Source: Podarcis raffonei
Taxonomy: Eukaryota; Chordata; Lepidosauria; Squamata; Lacertidae
NCBI RefSeq assembly: GCF_027172205.1
Contig: NC_070606.1
Location: 58,246,501-58,310,500, forward strand
Length of the DNA: 64,000 bases
Reading direction: 5' to 3'
The notes beneath the pieces are model-generated. The model was not told where the DNA came from. It did no database searches and worked only from the letters and a program-made list of their open reading frames with translations. The translations under genes and the position numbers were made by a program. How positions within the stretch are numbered: the stretch's first letter is position 1; each line of letters starts with the position of its first letter. Below are positions 1 to 10,581 of this stretch, one piece after another.

Positions 1-84
1 GATGTGCACCCTCCTTGCTGAACATCAGGCACATGACTAAGACTTCCTTGTTTCAGGGGGCATTTTAAGGTAGTGTTCGGTTTT

Positions 85-285
85 ATGATAAATGATACGA
101 GCTGTTCAATAGTGGAATGGACTCCTTTGGGAGGTTGTGGACTCTCTTTCATTGGAGGTTTTTAAGCAGAGGTTAGATGGCCATCTGTCATGGATGCTTC
201 AACTGAGATTCCTGCATTGCAAGGGGTTGGACTCAATGACCCTGGGGTTCCTTCCAAGTCTACAATTCTGATTCATAATTTATTG
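85..285 (+). repeat. CR1 LINE 3' end
   Basis: It carries the standard CR1 3' region of amniotes: GGAGGTTTTTAAGCAGAGG, GGATGCTT, CTGAGATTCCTGCATTGCA, then GGGGTTGGACTCAATGACCC and a short ATTCTGATTC tail. It is diverged and 5'-truncated. Confidence 0.7.
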
Positions 286-1896
286 TTTAATTTTCTGGGT
301 TTTGTTTTTAGGTGCACCACTTAGAAACATGAATGATTAAGCAATATATAAATGTCTTAAATACGAAAACATAAATAAGAGTAAAAAGGATTAGGCTCTG
401 ACTGCAATTTCCTTGTTGATATAATTTCCCCATTTGACACAAGGGCGCTGGCCAGTATCAAGACTGTGTTGCTATTTTCAGTCTCCTTCTTGTGTGCTTG
501 AATTTTCAAAGTTCAAGGCCTTGTTCCCAGAAACATCCCTTCTTGGCCTCACAAAAACTAGAGTTAACTCTTCCTGCAGCAGTCGCTCCTTTTCAAATTT
601 CTTCCTGTGTGTTATTATTTCAAACTTGTTCTTGTATATTATTAGCTACCTCCTCCAGGTTTTTCTTTTTCTTTGAAGGCACAACTTTCCAGCCTTCTTT
701 GCTATGGAAAAATGTTGGGGAACTTGACTCACATTTTTCTGACCTCTGTTTTGTAAATCTCTCCCTCCTTCCCTGTGCACTTTCATTGCCCCTTTGGCAA
801 AACATCCAAGTTCTCTGAAAGCCCCACTTAACAGAAGCAGAATATACAAACAGAGATCGTGATCTAATTCGTATTTGCATGGACTGTACAAATGCATCTG
901 GAATGTGGGGTTTGGGAGCAAAAGCCCATCCCATGACTCAGCGCTGGGCTTTCTTTTTTTCTTTTTTAACAATCAGGGGAAGTAGAAGTTGTCAGGAAGT
1001 ACTCCTAAAGTGTGTGTACTGGAAAGAACTTCCTGAGAAGATCTGATAGTGATGGTCTTCCTCCTGCAGTGGCCTCGCTTATTCCATATACACCCCTCTC
1101 CCCAGCTCTTTTGCTGAATAGGAGAACAGATTCTCAGTCATCTAAAATTCTTTGCAGTCATTACAAAATCACAGGGCTATGAGATTGTCAGCCAGACAAA
1201 CAAGCCAAAGTGGTTTGGGAACATTTTCTTACAGCTAGCTGCTTTGGCTTCTTTTAGAAGAAGTTTTAAAAGGATGTTTTTTGTTTTGCAATCGGCTCAC
1301 TTTGTGCAAAAATGTAGCCAGGTAGGATGCAGCAGAAGTTACCCCTGAAAGTGAATCCTTTCCGTTGTACCTTTACTTCCCTCCTGTTCTTGCATTACGT
1401 CGTTTTGCCATGCTGTGAATCCCGTACTTGGAGCATCTTTCTATTTTCTGTTCATCACACATCTCTCACTCCTTAAGTTCCTTCATCCCAATATCTGCTC
1501 CTTCAGCAATGTAATTTTCCTGACCTTAACTGCACCTTTAGGTTCACCTGACTTCCCCCAGTCTCTTGCCACTTTCCTAACCTTGCCACTGGTATATTCT
1601 GTACTGCACTGGCCACATTGTTGGTACTTACCGTATTTTTTGCCCCATAGGACGCACCGTCCCATAAGGCGCACCTAGTTTTTTTTTTTGGGGGGGAAAT
1701 AAAGGGAAAAAATTTATTTCCCCCCCAGGCACGGGGCTGGGGCGGGGGAGGCCCGAGCTTCCCCCGACCCCAGCCCCCAAACAGGCAGCTCTCTGCAAGC
1801 CGTGGGAGCCCAGCGCTGGCTCCCGCTGCTTGCTGAGAGGTCCGCGAAGCCTGGACACGCTGAGCTCAGCGAGGGCAGGCTTCAGCATGCAGGCAA

Positions 1897-1938
1897 CTCT
1901 CCGCAAGCAGCGGGAGCGCTCCCGCTGCTTGCGGAGAG
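1897..1938. repeat. perfect 42-bp palindrome
   Basis: The sequence is its own reverse complement with no spacer; the centre is AGCGCT at 1915-1920. Confidence 0.95.
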
Positions 1939-1944
1939 GTCCGC

Positions 1945-2002
1945 GAAGCCTGGAGAGCGAGAGGGGTCGGTGCGCACCGACCCCTCTCGCTCTCCAGGCT
2001 TC
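1945..2002. repeat. perfect 58-bp palindrome
   Basis: Perfect self-complementarity from GAAGCC at 1945 to GGCTTC at 2002, with no spacer; the centre is TGCGCA at 1971-1976. It starts 6 bases after the previous palindrome. Confidence 0.95.
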
Positions 2003-2931
2003 AGCGAAAGCCTGCATTCGCCCCATAGGACGCACACACATTTCCCCTTCATTTTTGGAGGGGAAAAGTGCGTCCTATAGGGCGAAAAATACGGGAATCA
2101 ATTTTGAACAGTTGTGCCTGTCTGAAGATTTTTGTGAGTGCAAATCCCACAACCTCGGTTGCTATCATCTTGCTGCTTTCTGGTGTGAAGAACTAACAGA
2201 AATGTGTTGCATATGTTTTCACTTGTTAGTCAGTAGCACCTGTGGCCACCGTTCATTCAGCCGCTCTCACCTCATTCACATGCCTCCCATTCACATCTCA
2301 CTGCCTGAGCAGCTGGATTTCAAACATGGCAATGCAAAAGTTATGACAGTGGTTTCTGTCCCTCTTAGATGTGTTGGTGTATCAGGAATGTTTGAGTTGA
2401 TGATAGCACACAGAAGGCACACAACCCACAACCTTGGGCTAGGATATTTCCGATCTCTTTGTATGAATTTGCAGACTGTAATCTGGGCATCTCAATCTGG
2501 CAACTGTTCCCTTTAACACCCTTTAAATCTGTGAGCAAGGGTAGAGTCTTTTGCATGTTGATGCTCTCTGAAACATTGTAGTGAAGCACAAATCCCTTTA
2601 CTCTGGGGAGCATTGGGGAGCCTGCCTTTCATTACGCAAGACCAAAGGCTTGTGGTAAGCAAGGAAAACAAGGCCAAAGTATTACCTTTGAGGTCTTTCT
2701 CCTGTTGTAGTTCCTGTTCTATTAGAGTCGTTCTCCGCTCCCAATTCCCCTCTGCTTTTCTAAAAAAAATGCTCATGTACTCATGCACTGCCCAAGATGG
2801 GAGCTGAGCAGGGGCTGGTCTAGTGCCTAGGGTTGGAATAAATGCGAGTTAGTTCCGCTCTGTGATCCTGAACTGCTGGCAGGAGCGGGAGACACAGGCG
2901 CTTTCTATTTAAAGCACAGCACAGAGGGCAG

Positions 2932-2950
2932 GTTATAAAAAGGAAATCTG
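2932..2950 (+). promoter_or_regulatory. candidate TATA box upstream of LZTS2
   Basis: The string GTTATAAAAAGG is a good TATA box, followed by a purine-rich GC-richer leader (2960-3010) and a possible donor AGGTGGGT near 3110. It could start an alternative first exon of LZTS2. Nothing else supports it. Confidence 0.22.
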
Positions 2951-3295
2951 CTCTGCGGACAGAAGCGAAGGGAGAGGGAAGCCGAGAGCGGGGAGGTGCT
3001 GCTGTGCTTGGGCTTCCCTCCCCCATGGCTCTTCTCCGTTGGTGGCATGGCGGAGAAATTGCCTCCCGGAATCCTTCTGCTTCCTTCCACCCCAGCTCCC
3101 CTATCAGTTCTAGGTGGGTGGCTTCCCCATTGACTACAGTACCTCCTAAACCGAACACATAGCATGTTCTGCTTCTTGTGGAAGGGGGAAAATCACATGC
3201 AATTCTGGGAAGGATTAACAGAAGCCGTATGTATAAATGGCAGGCTAGTCGTTTCCCTCTGTGCAACATTAGCAGGGTGCTTGTCTGCAGACCTG

Positions 3296-3653
3296 GGACG
3301 CGGGTGGCGCTGTGGGTAAAACCTCAGCGCCTAGGACTTGCCGATCGCATGGTCGGCGGTTCGAATCCCCGTGGCGGGGTGCGCTCCCGTCGTTCGGTCC
3401 CAGCGCCTGCCAACCTAGCAGTTCGAAAGCACCCCCGGGTGCAAGTAGATAAATAGGGACCGCTTACCAGCGGGAAGGTAAACGGCGTTCCGTGTGCTGC
3501 GCTGGCTCGCCAGATGCAGCTTGTCACGCTGGCCACGTGACCCGGAAGTGTCTGCGGACAGCGCTGGCTCCCGGCCTATAGAGTGAGATGAGCGCACAAC
3601 CCTAGAGTCTGGCAAGACTGGCCCGTACGGGCAGGGGTACCTTTACCTTTACC
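3296..3653 (+). mobile_element. Sauria SINE (full length)
   Basis: It has a tRNA-like head with a B box (GGTTCGAATCCCC), the middle block GCAAGTAGATAAATAGGGAC, GGCCACGTGACCCGGAAG, and a tail of ACCTTT units shared with Bov-B LINEs. It is flanked by a perfect 14-bp target duplication, TGTCTGCAGACCTG, at 3282-3295 and 3654-3667. This marks the genome as squamate. Confidence 0.95.
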
Positions 3654-3999
3654 TGTCTGCAGACCTGCTTGGAGCTCCCAGCTTCAGCTGCAGAAAGGAA
3701 GAGGCGTGCAAAAGAAATCCACGTTGGAAAAGCAATTGGGCAATGGGCATTTTCCATGGAGACTGGCAGGCAGCTCTAGCTGGCTGTCCTGGCTCTTGGA
3801 AGCAAGGAGAGGCAGCCAGGATGCCCATCCTGGAAGGAACAAACAATACCCCAGCTGTCTCTCCTAGATTCAAGGGCCAGAAAAGACACACAGCCTTTCT
3901 AGCTGTGAGAGAGGCTTTGCACTTCATGGGCTGTTGCTACTAGGCAAGTGGGTTGTTGCGCCTCTGAAACATAGTATTGCGTGGGAACTCTAAAGCAGG

Positions 4000-4105
4000 G
4001 ATGGGGAACCTGTGGTTGAACTTCAACTTCCATCAGCCCTGCCTAGCATAGCCGATTGATGGGATTTGTAGTCCAACAACAGCTAAGAGGCCGCAGGTTC
4101 TGCTC
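4000..4105. repeat. palindromic MITE-like repeat, family P1
   Basis: Family P1 has arms containing ACTACAACTCCCATCA and its complement TGATGGGAGTTGTAGT around a short loop. This copy reads CTTCCATCAGCCCTG then GATGGGATTTGTAGTCC. It carries no protein. Confidence 0.65.
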
Positions 4106-5161
4106 GAAAGGAAACCTGCCTCTGTGGAAAGAGTTGGCACTCTGGTCTCCCTCCAGTTCCCTTCCAGCCTTTGAAACTCTTTGAGCACAATCAAAGGTGG
4201 CCTTTAAATGATAGTGGTTCCTACATCCCTGCTGTTATGTAAAAAGGCATGGCAGGTACGTTCTGCAGCTTTCTTATCACTCCTGCCCACTCTGAGTGTG
4301 CTGAATCTTGGGTGGGGACTTGCTCACTTCTCTGTGCAGTAGAGATAGCTTGAGAGGGCACTCCCCACATACACACTGGTGTATTTTGCAGTGGGGCAGG
4401 AAAGCAGTGGGCGTAACTGCTGCTGATTCTTCCAGGACTAGTTTATATATGTAGAGCATACATTTATAACCGGACATGTGTTGAAATAGGAGGATTTGTA
4501 GCATCCATAGCATTCTGTAAAAAATAGCTTCTGGGAGTCTTCCTGGCTTGAGGGAGACCAGGAAGCAAAACACCCTTCTCCACAAGTGCAAGGTAGGCTC
4601 TGGACCTGCTCTGCAAGGGAGACCTCTCCTCCTTTGTGTTTTGGAAGCTACCTTTAACCTTAAATATCATTGCCTGGCAGTGATATTGGGGGAATTTGAG
4701 TTGCTTTTAGACTGGGATTTTCTGAATGCCAGTATTTCCCTGGCAGGAAAGAGACTGACTTAACTTTTCCAGTGTAAATGAACTATGGAACACAAACTCT
4801 GCTCCTTGGCCTGTTTTCTATTTTGCTTTTCCCTCCTTGCTGCCAAGGCTTCTCTTTCTCCCCTAAGCCACCTTTGATCGTCTCCCCACATAGCAGCTGA
4901 AAGGCACCTTTCCCATTGACCTCTGGCCTGGCAGAGTGTGGCGGTTGGGAGCTGATGGGCTCCTTTGTGTGGTCCGATTCCTCAGTGGTCAGTGCTGTCA
5001 CTCCCAGGCGAGGCCTTCTTTTTCTTCTCCTCAAAGGAGAACCAACTCTGAGAAGAGACCCTTGCGTCAGAGGCTGCTTATGCTGCCTGTTTTTGGTGGG
5101 CCCTGCTGATGTGGTGATTTCCTGGTCACGTTCTTAGCAGCCAATCCCTTCTCTCTTTCAG

Positions 5162-5572
5162 ACCACGTGCAAAGCCCCTCCTGTGGACATCATGGCCATA
5201 GTGCAGACCTTGCCCGTCTCCATTGAGTCCGCCTCTGAAGGGGCTGCCCAGCTCCACACGAGTGCCTGCCCGTCCCCTGCAGCCATGGGCAGTGTCAGCA
5301 GCCTAATCTCCGGCCGGCCTTGCCACAAAGCCACAACAGAGTTTGGCCCTTTCCGCCTGCCTGGCGGGGCTGGTTCCCAAGAGCCCCTGTGCCATGGACT
5401 TCCCACCAAGAAGAGCAGCTATGCTTACGTAAGCGAAGAGGACTGGGCCGAAGAGGTGTCTCCCATCAGCCCCTGTAGTGACATGGAAGACCTGCAGGAT
5501 GACAAGCCCCGAGTTGGCACCATCCGCGGACCACCCCCCAAGTTGGTGCCTGTCTCGGGGAAACTTGAGAAG
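5162..5572 (+). CDS. LZTS2: LZTS2 first coding exon (includes 30 nt of 5' UTR)
   Basis: The acceptor (pyrimidine tract then AG) ends at 5161, ATG is at 5192 and the donor GTAAGT starts at 5573. It encodes residues 1-127, including VMGSVSSLISGRPC-like and RGPPPKLVPVSGKLEK blocks shared with mammals. It ends in phase 0. Confidence 0.94.
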
Positions 5573-8500
5573 GTAAGTAGAGAGTGTGCTTTGGGCAGAA
5601 CAAGCTGGTCTGTCTAGATCAGCCTTCCCCTATTTGGTGCCTGCCAGATATTTGTACTACAACTCCCACCATCCCTGACCATTGGATATGCTGTACTAGG
5701 GCTGATGGGAGCTGTAGTCCTAAATTACCTGAATGGTAGCAGGCTGCGGAGAGTTGTTGATGAATGTTTCCTCAGCCCTATCAAAAGGCTAATAAGGACC
5801 CTCTTCCTCCATTGTTCATCTCTATACTGATTCTGTCTTGAGAGAAATGAATACTGAACACAGGAGTTCATCCTTCTCAGTGCACCTATAATGTCACCCA
5901 GTTAAACCCAGGAAGGTGTTTGCAGCTAAGGCAAAACCGTGGCAGGGTGTCCATGGGTTTCTGCAGGAATTTTTCCAGGGGCATATTAAAGCACCGAAAG
6001 AGGGAGCAGGTTAGTTTCTCACAACCCACAAAATAAGAATAGTGTCTCTACATTTTGCCTCATAACTCAGCTTCTACAAGTGCCAGAAACGCCATATTTA
6101 TTTTAAAATGAAAGCTGGGGATTATGGTTCATCCACCGTAGGGCAACTATTCATGAGCTCTCTTATCCATGTTGCTAAATGGTGCTCCTGTTTGCCTTTG
6201 TCTGTATCAGCTAAAAAAGGGCAGCCAGAGTCGCACCACATCAGTTATTACAAGTAGCACCGTAGTCACTCGTGCTCTTCCTTGCTTAGGAGAGGGTTGT
6301 GACAGCTGAGGAGAAGGCAGGCAGGTCCATCCTTGAAAGAAGTTCAGAAGTTCAGAAACAGCCCTTCTAATCTTGACTGAGATTAGACAAGGCCCATTAC
6401 CTCTCTTGTGATATATGGAGTGCACGCCTGCCAAAAGTGTGATAAGGCGGAGAGGGTTCATTATCCATTGATTTAACCTTCCAGTATCAACCTCCACCCT
6501 AGCAATCCTGTGCCTGTGTGCTGTTTTTCAGGCCATGGAGAAGACGCTTATCCGCCCCACGGCCTTCAAGCCAGTCATGCCCAAGAACCGCAATGGCCCA
6601 CTGCAGGGGCACTTGGCTCTGCGTCCCGGTGCCTCCGTGCTCTCCGAGAGCCAAGCTAGTCTCGCCCAGCTCTTTGGCGGTGCCCCTGCGGGCAGCACCG
6701 AGAAGCACAACTCCCTGAGCTGCCGAACCAGCTCTCACTCAGGGACCATGTCGGACTCGGGGCGCAACTCCCTCTCGAGCCTCCCCACCTACAGTACTGG
6801 ATGCAGCCAGCAGATGGAGCCAGTCAGCATCTCCATGGGCCACATCACCCTGGACGGTGGCGGCGGCGGAGGAGGCGGTTCGCGTGGCCTCACGGGGCCT
6901 TCAAACTCGGACAGCGGCCGCTCGTCGTCAAGCAAGAGCACGGGCTCTCTGAGCGGCCGGGGCCACCATTCCTCTGACAGCGGCTCCTGCGGGGGACGTT
7001 CGCCTGTGCACAACGGAGCAGATGAAGCCCTCCTCATTCATGAACTCGAGGAGAAGTTGCGGGAGCGTGAGGTCGAGCTGCAGCACTTGAGGGAGAGCTT
7101 GGACGAGAATGAGGTGGCCATTTGCCAGGTAAGCTGCTTGGGGTTGCCCGCTTGCTCCTAATGCAGGCAGGTCTGATGCAGCAGGGGGAGCGCTCGTGTT
7201 TCTCACTAGGAAGAGGTTTTCTTTGGTTTTCAAAAGGCTGCTTCTACTGTGGGACTGCCTTTGTTGGTGCTTGGAGCGGCAGCAGCGTCTCGTTTTACCA
7301 GGCAGCTTTCATGAGGCAGTTGCTTTAGGGCAGGAACCGGCAGGTTCATCTCCAATAATGTCAAGCAACTGGGAGCTCCTTTGTGGCACAATTAGGTTAA
7401 ATTCACCTCAAGGCAGAAAGGGGTACACTGCCTATCTCAAGGTGCAGTGTGTTGTCGATGTTGAGTAGGCTGGCAGCACTGCATGCTGGAAACTAGTCCT
7501 TGCAGGAATTAGCAGCTTAACTTGGTTTCCAGTGTGCAGATTTGCCACTCCCCTTCTTGGCAGCTTCCGTACTATGACATTAACAAGTTCCGCAACTGTT
7601 TGACTCGCAGCATCCTATTGTGACGGACAAAAATGAGTAATCATAAATAAGGTCTACATAATCTAATAAAGGAGCATTGTTGTGTGTCTTGTTACCAGAG
7701 TCATGATTTCACAAATGTTTCCAGTCTGTCATCTTGCTTTTCCAGACAGCATAATAATCTGTTCCTGGAACCCAGTTTGCACTTTGTTATCATCTAGGTG
7801 AATTAGTTGTAATTTTGGGTGCTTGCAAGCTGCTATTATTGTAATCTTTCTGTTGAGACCCAGTGGTTGGCTACATCCCCTCCCATGCTGACTAGGATGT
7901 GTGATCAGGAGCGTAGTATCCAGAGCACAAAATGTTATAGTTTCATTATTGTGCGCTGGTTGAATCTGGACTACTGCATGCAGCCCTGGATGCCATGTTT
8001 TAAGGGGGATACGGGCAAGCTGGAGAATGTTCCATGGAAGGCAACCAGGATGCTGAGATGTGGAGGAACCAAGTCATATGAAGAACGATTGAAAGAGCTG
8101 GATGTGTTTAGCCTGGAGAAGAGAAATTTAAGGGGAGACATGATAGCTGCCTCTGACTATCAGAAGGGCTGTCACTCAGATCAAGAAACAGATGTCTTCT
8201 CTGTTGCTCCAGAGGGCAGAACTTGCACCAATGGGTGGAAATGGCAAGGAAGCAGATTTCAGCTAAACATTAGGAGAAAATTATTAATGGTAAGAGCTAT
8301 TTATCAGCCTTAAAAAAGTATGCAAAACAGGGACTGTTTCCCTCCTCCCACCTGCCTGAAATTTGACAGGTCTGATCCCTGTGAGGGGTAGTGGAAATTC
8401 TGGAATGTTGATGCCAACTGAATTAAAACACAGAAGCTGCAAGCGGCGGCAGAGCTTTCCTAATGCAAGGGGTGCTTTCCTTCCAGGTGTACGAGGAGAA

Positions 8501-10581
8501 GCAGAGGCGCTGCGAGGAAGAGATGGAAGAGCTGCGGCAGGGCTACACCGCCAAGCTCCAGCAGTCGGCGCAGAAGGCCCAGCGCAGCCAGCAGGTGCTG
8601 CAGCTCCAGATCTTCCAGCTGCAGCAGGAGAAGAAGAAACTCCAGGAGGACTTTGCACAGCTGCTGGCCGAGCGGGAGCTGCTGGAGAAGCGCTGCGCCT
8701 CCTTTGAGCGAGAGCACACGGAGCTGGGGCCCCGCTTGGAAGAGACTAAGTGGGAGGTGAGCCCAGGCTGCGTGAAAGAGGGGCTTCCCTGGCTCCCCCG
8801 CCCCCAGGTTTGAAAGTTGCATAGTGCACAAGGTTGCACCGCTAGCAGAGCGCTGGCTGTGCTGCTTTCAGAGATCCTGGAGGTTCCCTCTTGCCTTATT
8901 TCCCCTTAGAAGTCTTTAAACACCTGCCTTTAGTCTATACAGGGAAGTCCCCCCCCCCCCAATCACTAGTTATCCCTTTCTGGCTGAATTGGAGGACAGT
9001 CCAGAGCAGCCTTCCCATCCAGCTGCCCTCCCGATGTTAGTTGACAACAACTCCCATCATCCCTGACCTTTCACCCTGCTGACTGATGGGAGTTTGAGCC
9101 CAACAGCCTCTGGTTGTTGAAGAAGGCTGGTATAGAGTCTTGAAGTATAGCTTTCACCATGGGCTTGGTAATAATCCCTGACATACTTTTTAGTTCTCTC
9201 CTAAATCCTCAAAACACATCATTTTGGGCACTTTTCAGAAGATGTTGAGCAGAGATGTTTGGGTCTTTTCGGGTGGGGGGAGTGGAGGAAATATTCCTGT
9301 TGACAGGAGCGGATTATTCCCGGCCTTTGGTGGGAGAGAGTATCAGGGCTCACCCTGCTTGAGGTTATTGGACTCCCCTTTCAATCTCTTCCATCCTTGC
9401 CCTAGGCTGTGATTTTGCTCCAGGGCTTGAGGACAGCAGGCTACCTTCTCATGGAGGAGAAGGCTAAGGATGGTTACTAGCCATGATGGGTGTGCTCTGC
9501 CTTCCACTGCTGGAGGCAGTAATCCTTCTGAATACCTGTTTCTGGAAACCACCGGAGGGGAGAGGGATCTTGTGCTCAGGGGTCCTGCTGGCGGGTTTCC
9601 CACAGGCATCTAGTTGGCCAGTGTGAGAACAGGATGGTAGGATAGCTCAGTCGGTAGAGCATGAGACTTAATCTCAGGGTTGTGGGTTCAAGCCCCACAT
9701 TGGGCAAAGGATTGCAGGGGGTGTGGACTAGACGATCCCCTTGTTCCCTTCCAACTATGATGTCTATGATTTTTCTATGACTAGACGGTCCACTGGGCTG
9801 GTCTAGCAGAGCTCTTCTTACATTCTTAATCCAACCACGCCTCTCGCTCTGCTGGGTCAGAATCTCTGGCATCTTCCAGGTCAGCTGATGCATCTTGTTT
9901 CACTCCCACCAGGTGTGCCAGAAGTCTGGCGAGATCTCGCTACTGAAACAGCAGCTGAAGGAATCGCAGGCAGAGGTGGCTCAGCGGGGCAACGAGCTGG
10001 TGCTTCTGAGGGCCCAGCTGAGGGAAGCGAGGGCTGAGCTGCAGGCTGGTGAAGAGCAGGTGCTGGGCTTGCAGGAAGTGGCCCACACCAAGTCCTTGGA
10101 GCTGGAGGTGTGTGCCAACGAGCTGGCCAGGCGCAAGAGCGAGGCGGAGCTGCTGCGCGAGAAGGTGGGGCGGCTGGAGCACGAGTTGGAGGGACTGCGC
10201 AGTGCGGGCGGGGAGCTCTGCCCCCTGTTGGCCGAGTGTGACGAGGCCAAGGCCCAGCGCCAGGCAGCTGATACCCTGCAGGGCTTGCGCTCCCAGGCCG
10301 AACGGCTGCGTGCCGAGCTGCTATGCGAGCGCCGGCGCGGCGAGGAGCAGCGGGAGGCTTTCCACGCTGAGCGCGTCACTTGGCAGGGGGAAAAGGACAG
10401 GGTCATCCGCTACCAGAAGCAGCTGCAGCACAACTATATCCAGATGTACCGGCACAACCGTGACTTGGAGAGCCAGCTGCGCCACCTCAGCCTCGAACTC
10501 GAGGCCCGGGACATGGAGGAGTACGAGATGCACGGGGGTGAAGGCATCTGCTTTGAGGAGATTGCCGCCACCGAGATCTGA
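5192..10581 (+). CDS. LZTS2: LZTS2, leucine zipper tumor suppressor 2 (complete CDS, 4 coding exons)
   Basis: Coding exons are 5192-5572, 6532-7128, 8487-8756 and 9913-10581; all introns are GT-AG and the joined frame gives 638 residues (human is about 670). The protein starts MAIVQTLP and ends FEEIAATEI, both signatures of LZTS2. Residues 1-325 are a Ser/Gly/Pro-rich disordered region with the conserved block LIRPTAFKPV and a run of eight glycines. Residues 325-620 are a Fez1-type coiled coil rich in Leu, Gln and Glu, ending in the conserved block IRYQKQLQHNYIQMYR. In mammals the family (LAPSER1) sits at the centrosome and midbody, binds katanin and promotes beta-catenin export from the nucleus. 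The ATG at 5192 is chosen because it matches the family start; the exon continues upstream as 5' UTR to an acceptor at 5161. It is tail-to-tail with PDZD7, as in human. Confidence 0.96.
5615..5755. repeat. P1 repeat in LZTS2 intron
   Basis: Arms are ACTACAACTCCCACCATCCC and GGGCTGATGGGAGCTGTAGT; the outer ends CAGCCTTCCCC and GCAGGCTG are also complementary. Confidence 0.7.
6532..7128 (+). CDS. LZTS2: LZTS2 coding exon 2
   Basis: Acceptor CAG ends at 6531 and donor GTAAGC starts at 7129. It encodes 199 residues: MEKTLIRPTAFKPV, the SDSGRNSLSSLPTYSTG block, a polyglycine run at about 6856-6879, the SDSGRSSSSKSTGSL block, and the start of the coiled coil (ESLDENEVAICQ). Phase 0 at both ends. 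Confidence 0.95.
7885..8310 (+). repeat. CR1 LINE 3' UTR fragment
   Basis: It shows AAGAACGATTGAAAGAGCTG, GTTTAGCCTGGAGAAGAG and GGGGAGACATGATAGCTGC in order, a well-known CR1 3' block. It lies in an LZTS2 intron just before coding exon 3. Confidence 0.75.
8487..8756 (+). CDS. LZTS2: LZTS2 coding exon 3 (coiled coil)
   Basis: Acceptor CCAG ends at 8486 and donor GTGAGC starts at 8757. It encodes 90 residues of Gln/Glu/Leu-rich coiled coil, with the conserved LQLQIFQLQQEKKKLQ and RLEETKWE stretches. Phase 0 at both ends. Confidence 0.95.
9005..9135. repeat. P1 repeat in LZTS2 intron
   Basis: Arms are CAACTCCCATCATCCCTGAC and GACTGATGGGAGTTTGAG; the ends GCAGCCTTCCC and GAAGGCTGG are complementary. 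Confidence 0.7.
9383..9830 (-). repeat. older LINE-like repeat, interrupted by a SINE
   Basis: The minus strand reads a dispersed reptile repeat (AGAAGAGCTCTGCTAGACC at the right; CCACTG, GTGAGAACAGG and GGTATTCAGAAGGATTACTG to the left). The repeat breaks at 9633 and resumes at 9781, on either side of the SINE. Its family is not named with confidence. Confidence 0.55.
9634..9780 (+). mobile_element. tRNA-Lys-headed SINE with CR1-like tail
   Basis: The head has an A box (TAGCTCAGTCGG) and B box (GGTTCAAGCCC) as in tRNA-Lys. It is followed by GCAGGGGGTGTGGACTAGAC, CCCTTCCAACTATGATG and a short tail like the CR1 3' end. Confidence 0.8.
9913..10581 (+). CDS. LZTS2: LZTS2 last coding exon
   Basis: Acceptor CCAG ends at 9912 and the stop TGA is at 10579-10581. 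It encodes 222 residues of the C-terminal Fez1 coiled coil, beginning VCQKSGEISLLKQQLKESQ and closing on the family end ATEI. Confidence 0.96.
   Translation: MCQKSGEISLLKQQLKESQAEVAQRGNELVLLRAQLREARAELQAGEEQVLGLQEVAHTKSLELEVCANELARRKSEAELLREKVGRLEHELEGLRSAGGELCPLLAECDEAKAQRQAADTLQGLRSQAERLRAELLCERRRGEEQREAFHAERVTWQGEKDRVIRYQKQLQHNYIQMYRHNRDLESQLRHLSLELEARDMEEYEMHGGEGICFEEIAATEI

Larger units (their letters stand above)
1631..2094. mobile_element. MITE with 27-bp terminal inverted repeats and internal palindromes
   Basis: The ends 1631-1657 and 2068-2094 are inverted repeats starting CCGTATTTTT and ending GACGCAC. A further partial end copy is near 2019, making the right side itself a hairpin. 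The interior is very GC-rich and holds two perfect palindromes (1897-1938, 1945-2002). No transposase. The class (mariner-like or hAT-like) is not decided. Confidence 0.75.
1..5161. other. LZTS2 upstream sequence (5' introns or flank)
   Basis: No conserved coding exon is visible. It contains a CR1 end (85-285), an inverted-repeat element (1631-2094), a Sauria SINE (3296-3653) and a palindromic repeat (4000-4105). The remaining stretches, including 286-1630 and 4106-5161, show nothing I can identify. Confidence 0.5.

Noticed and set aside
1830-2516. 228-residue open frame on plus
   Set aside because: It runs through a GC-rich inverted-repeat element and into unrelated DNA; the long frame results from composition and palindromes.
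5183-5191. Upstream GTG as LZTS2 start
   Set aside because: The ATG at 5192 gives the family start MAIVQTLP.
7819-8313. 164-residue open frame on plus within an LZTS2 intron
   Set aside because: It coincides with a CR1 LINE 3' UTR, which is non-coding.
9634-9710. tRNA-Lys-like sequence that could be called a tRNA gene
   Set aside because: The acceptor stem does not pair and the anticodon loop is shortened; a CR1-like tail follows. It is a SINE head.
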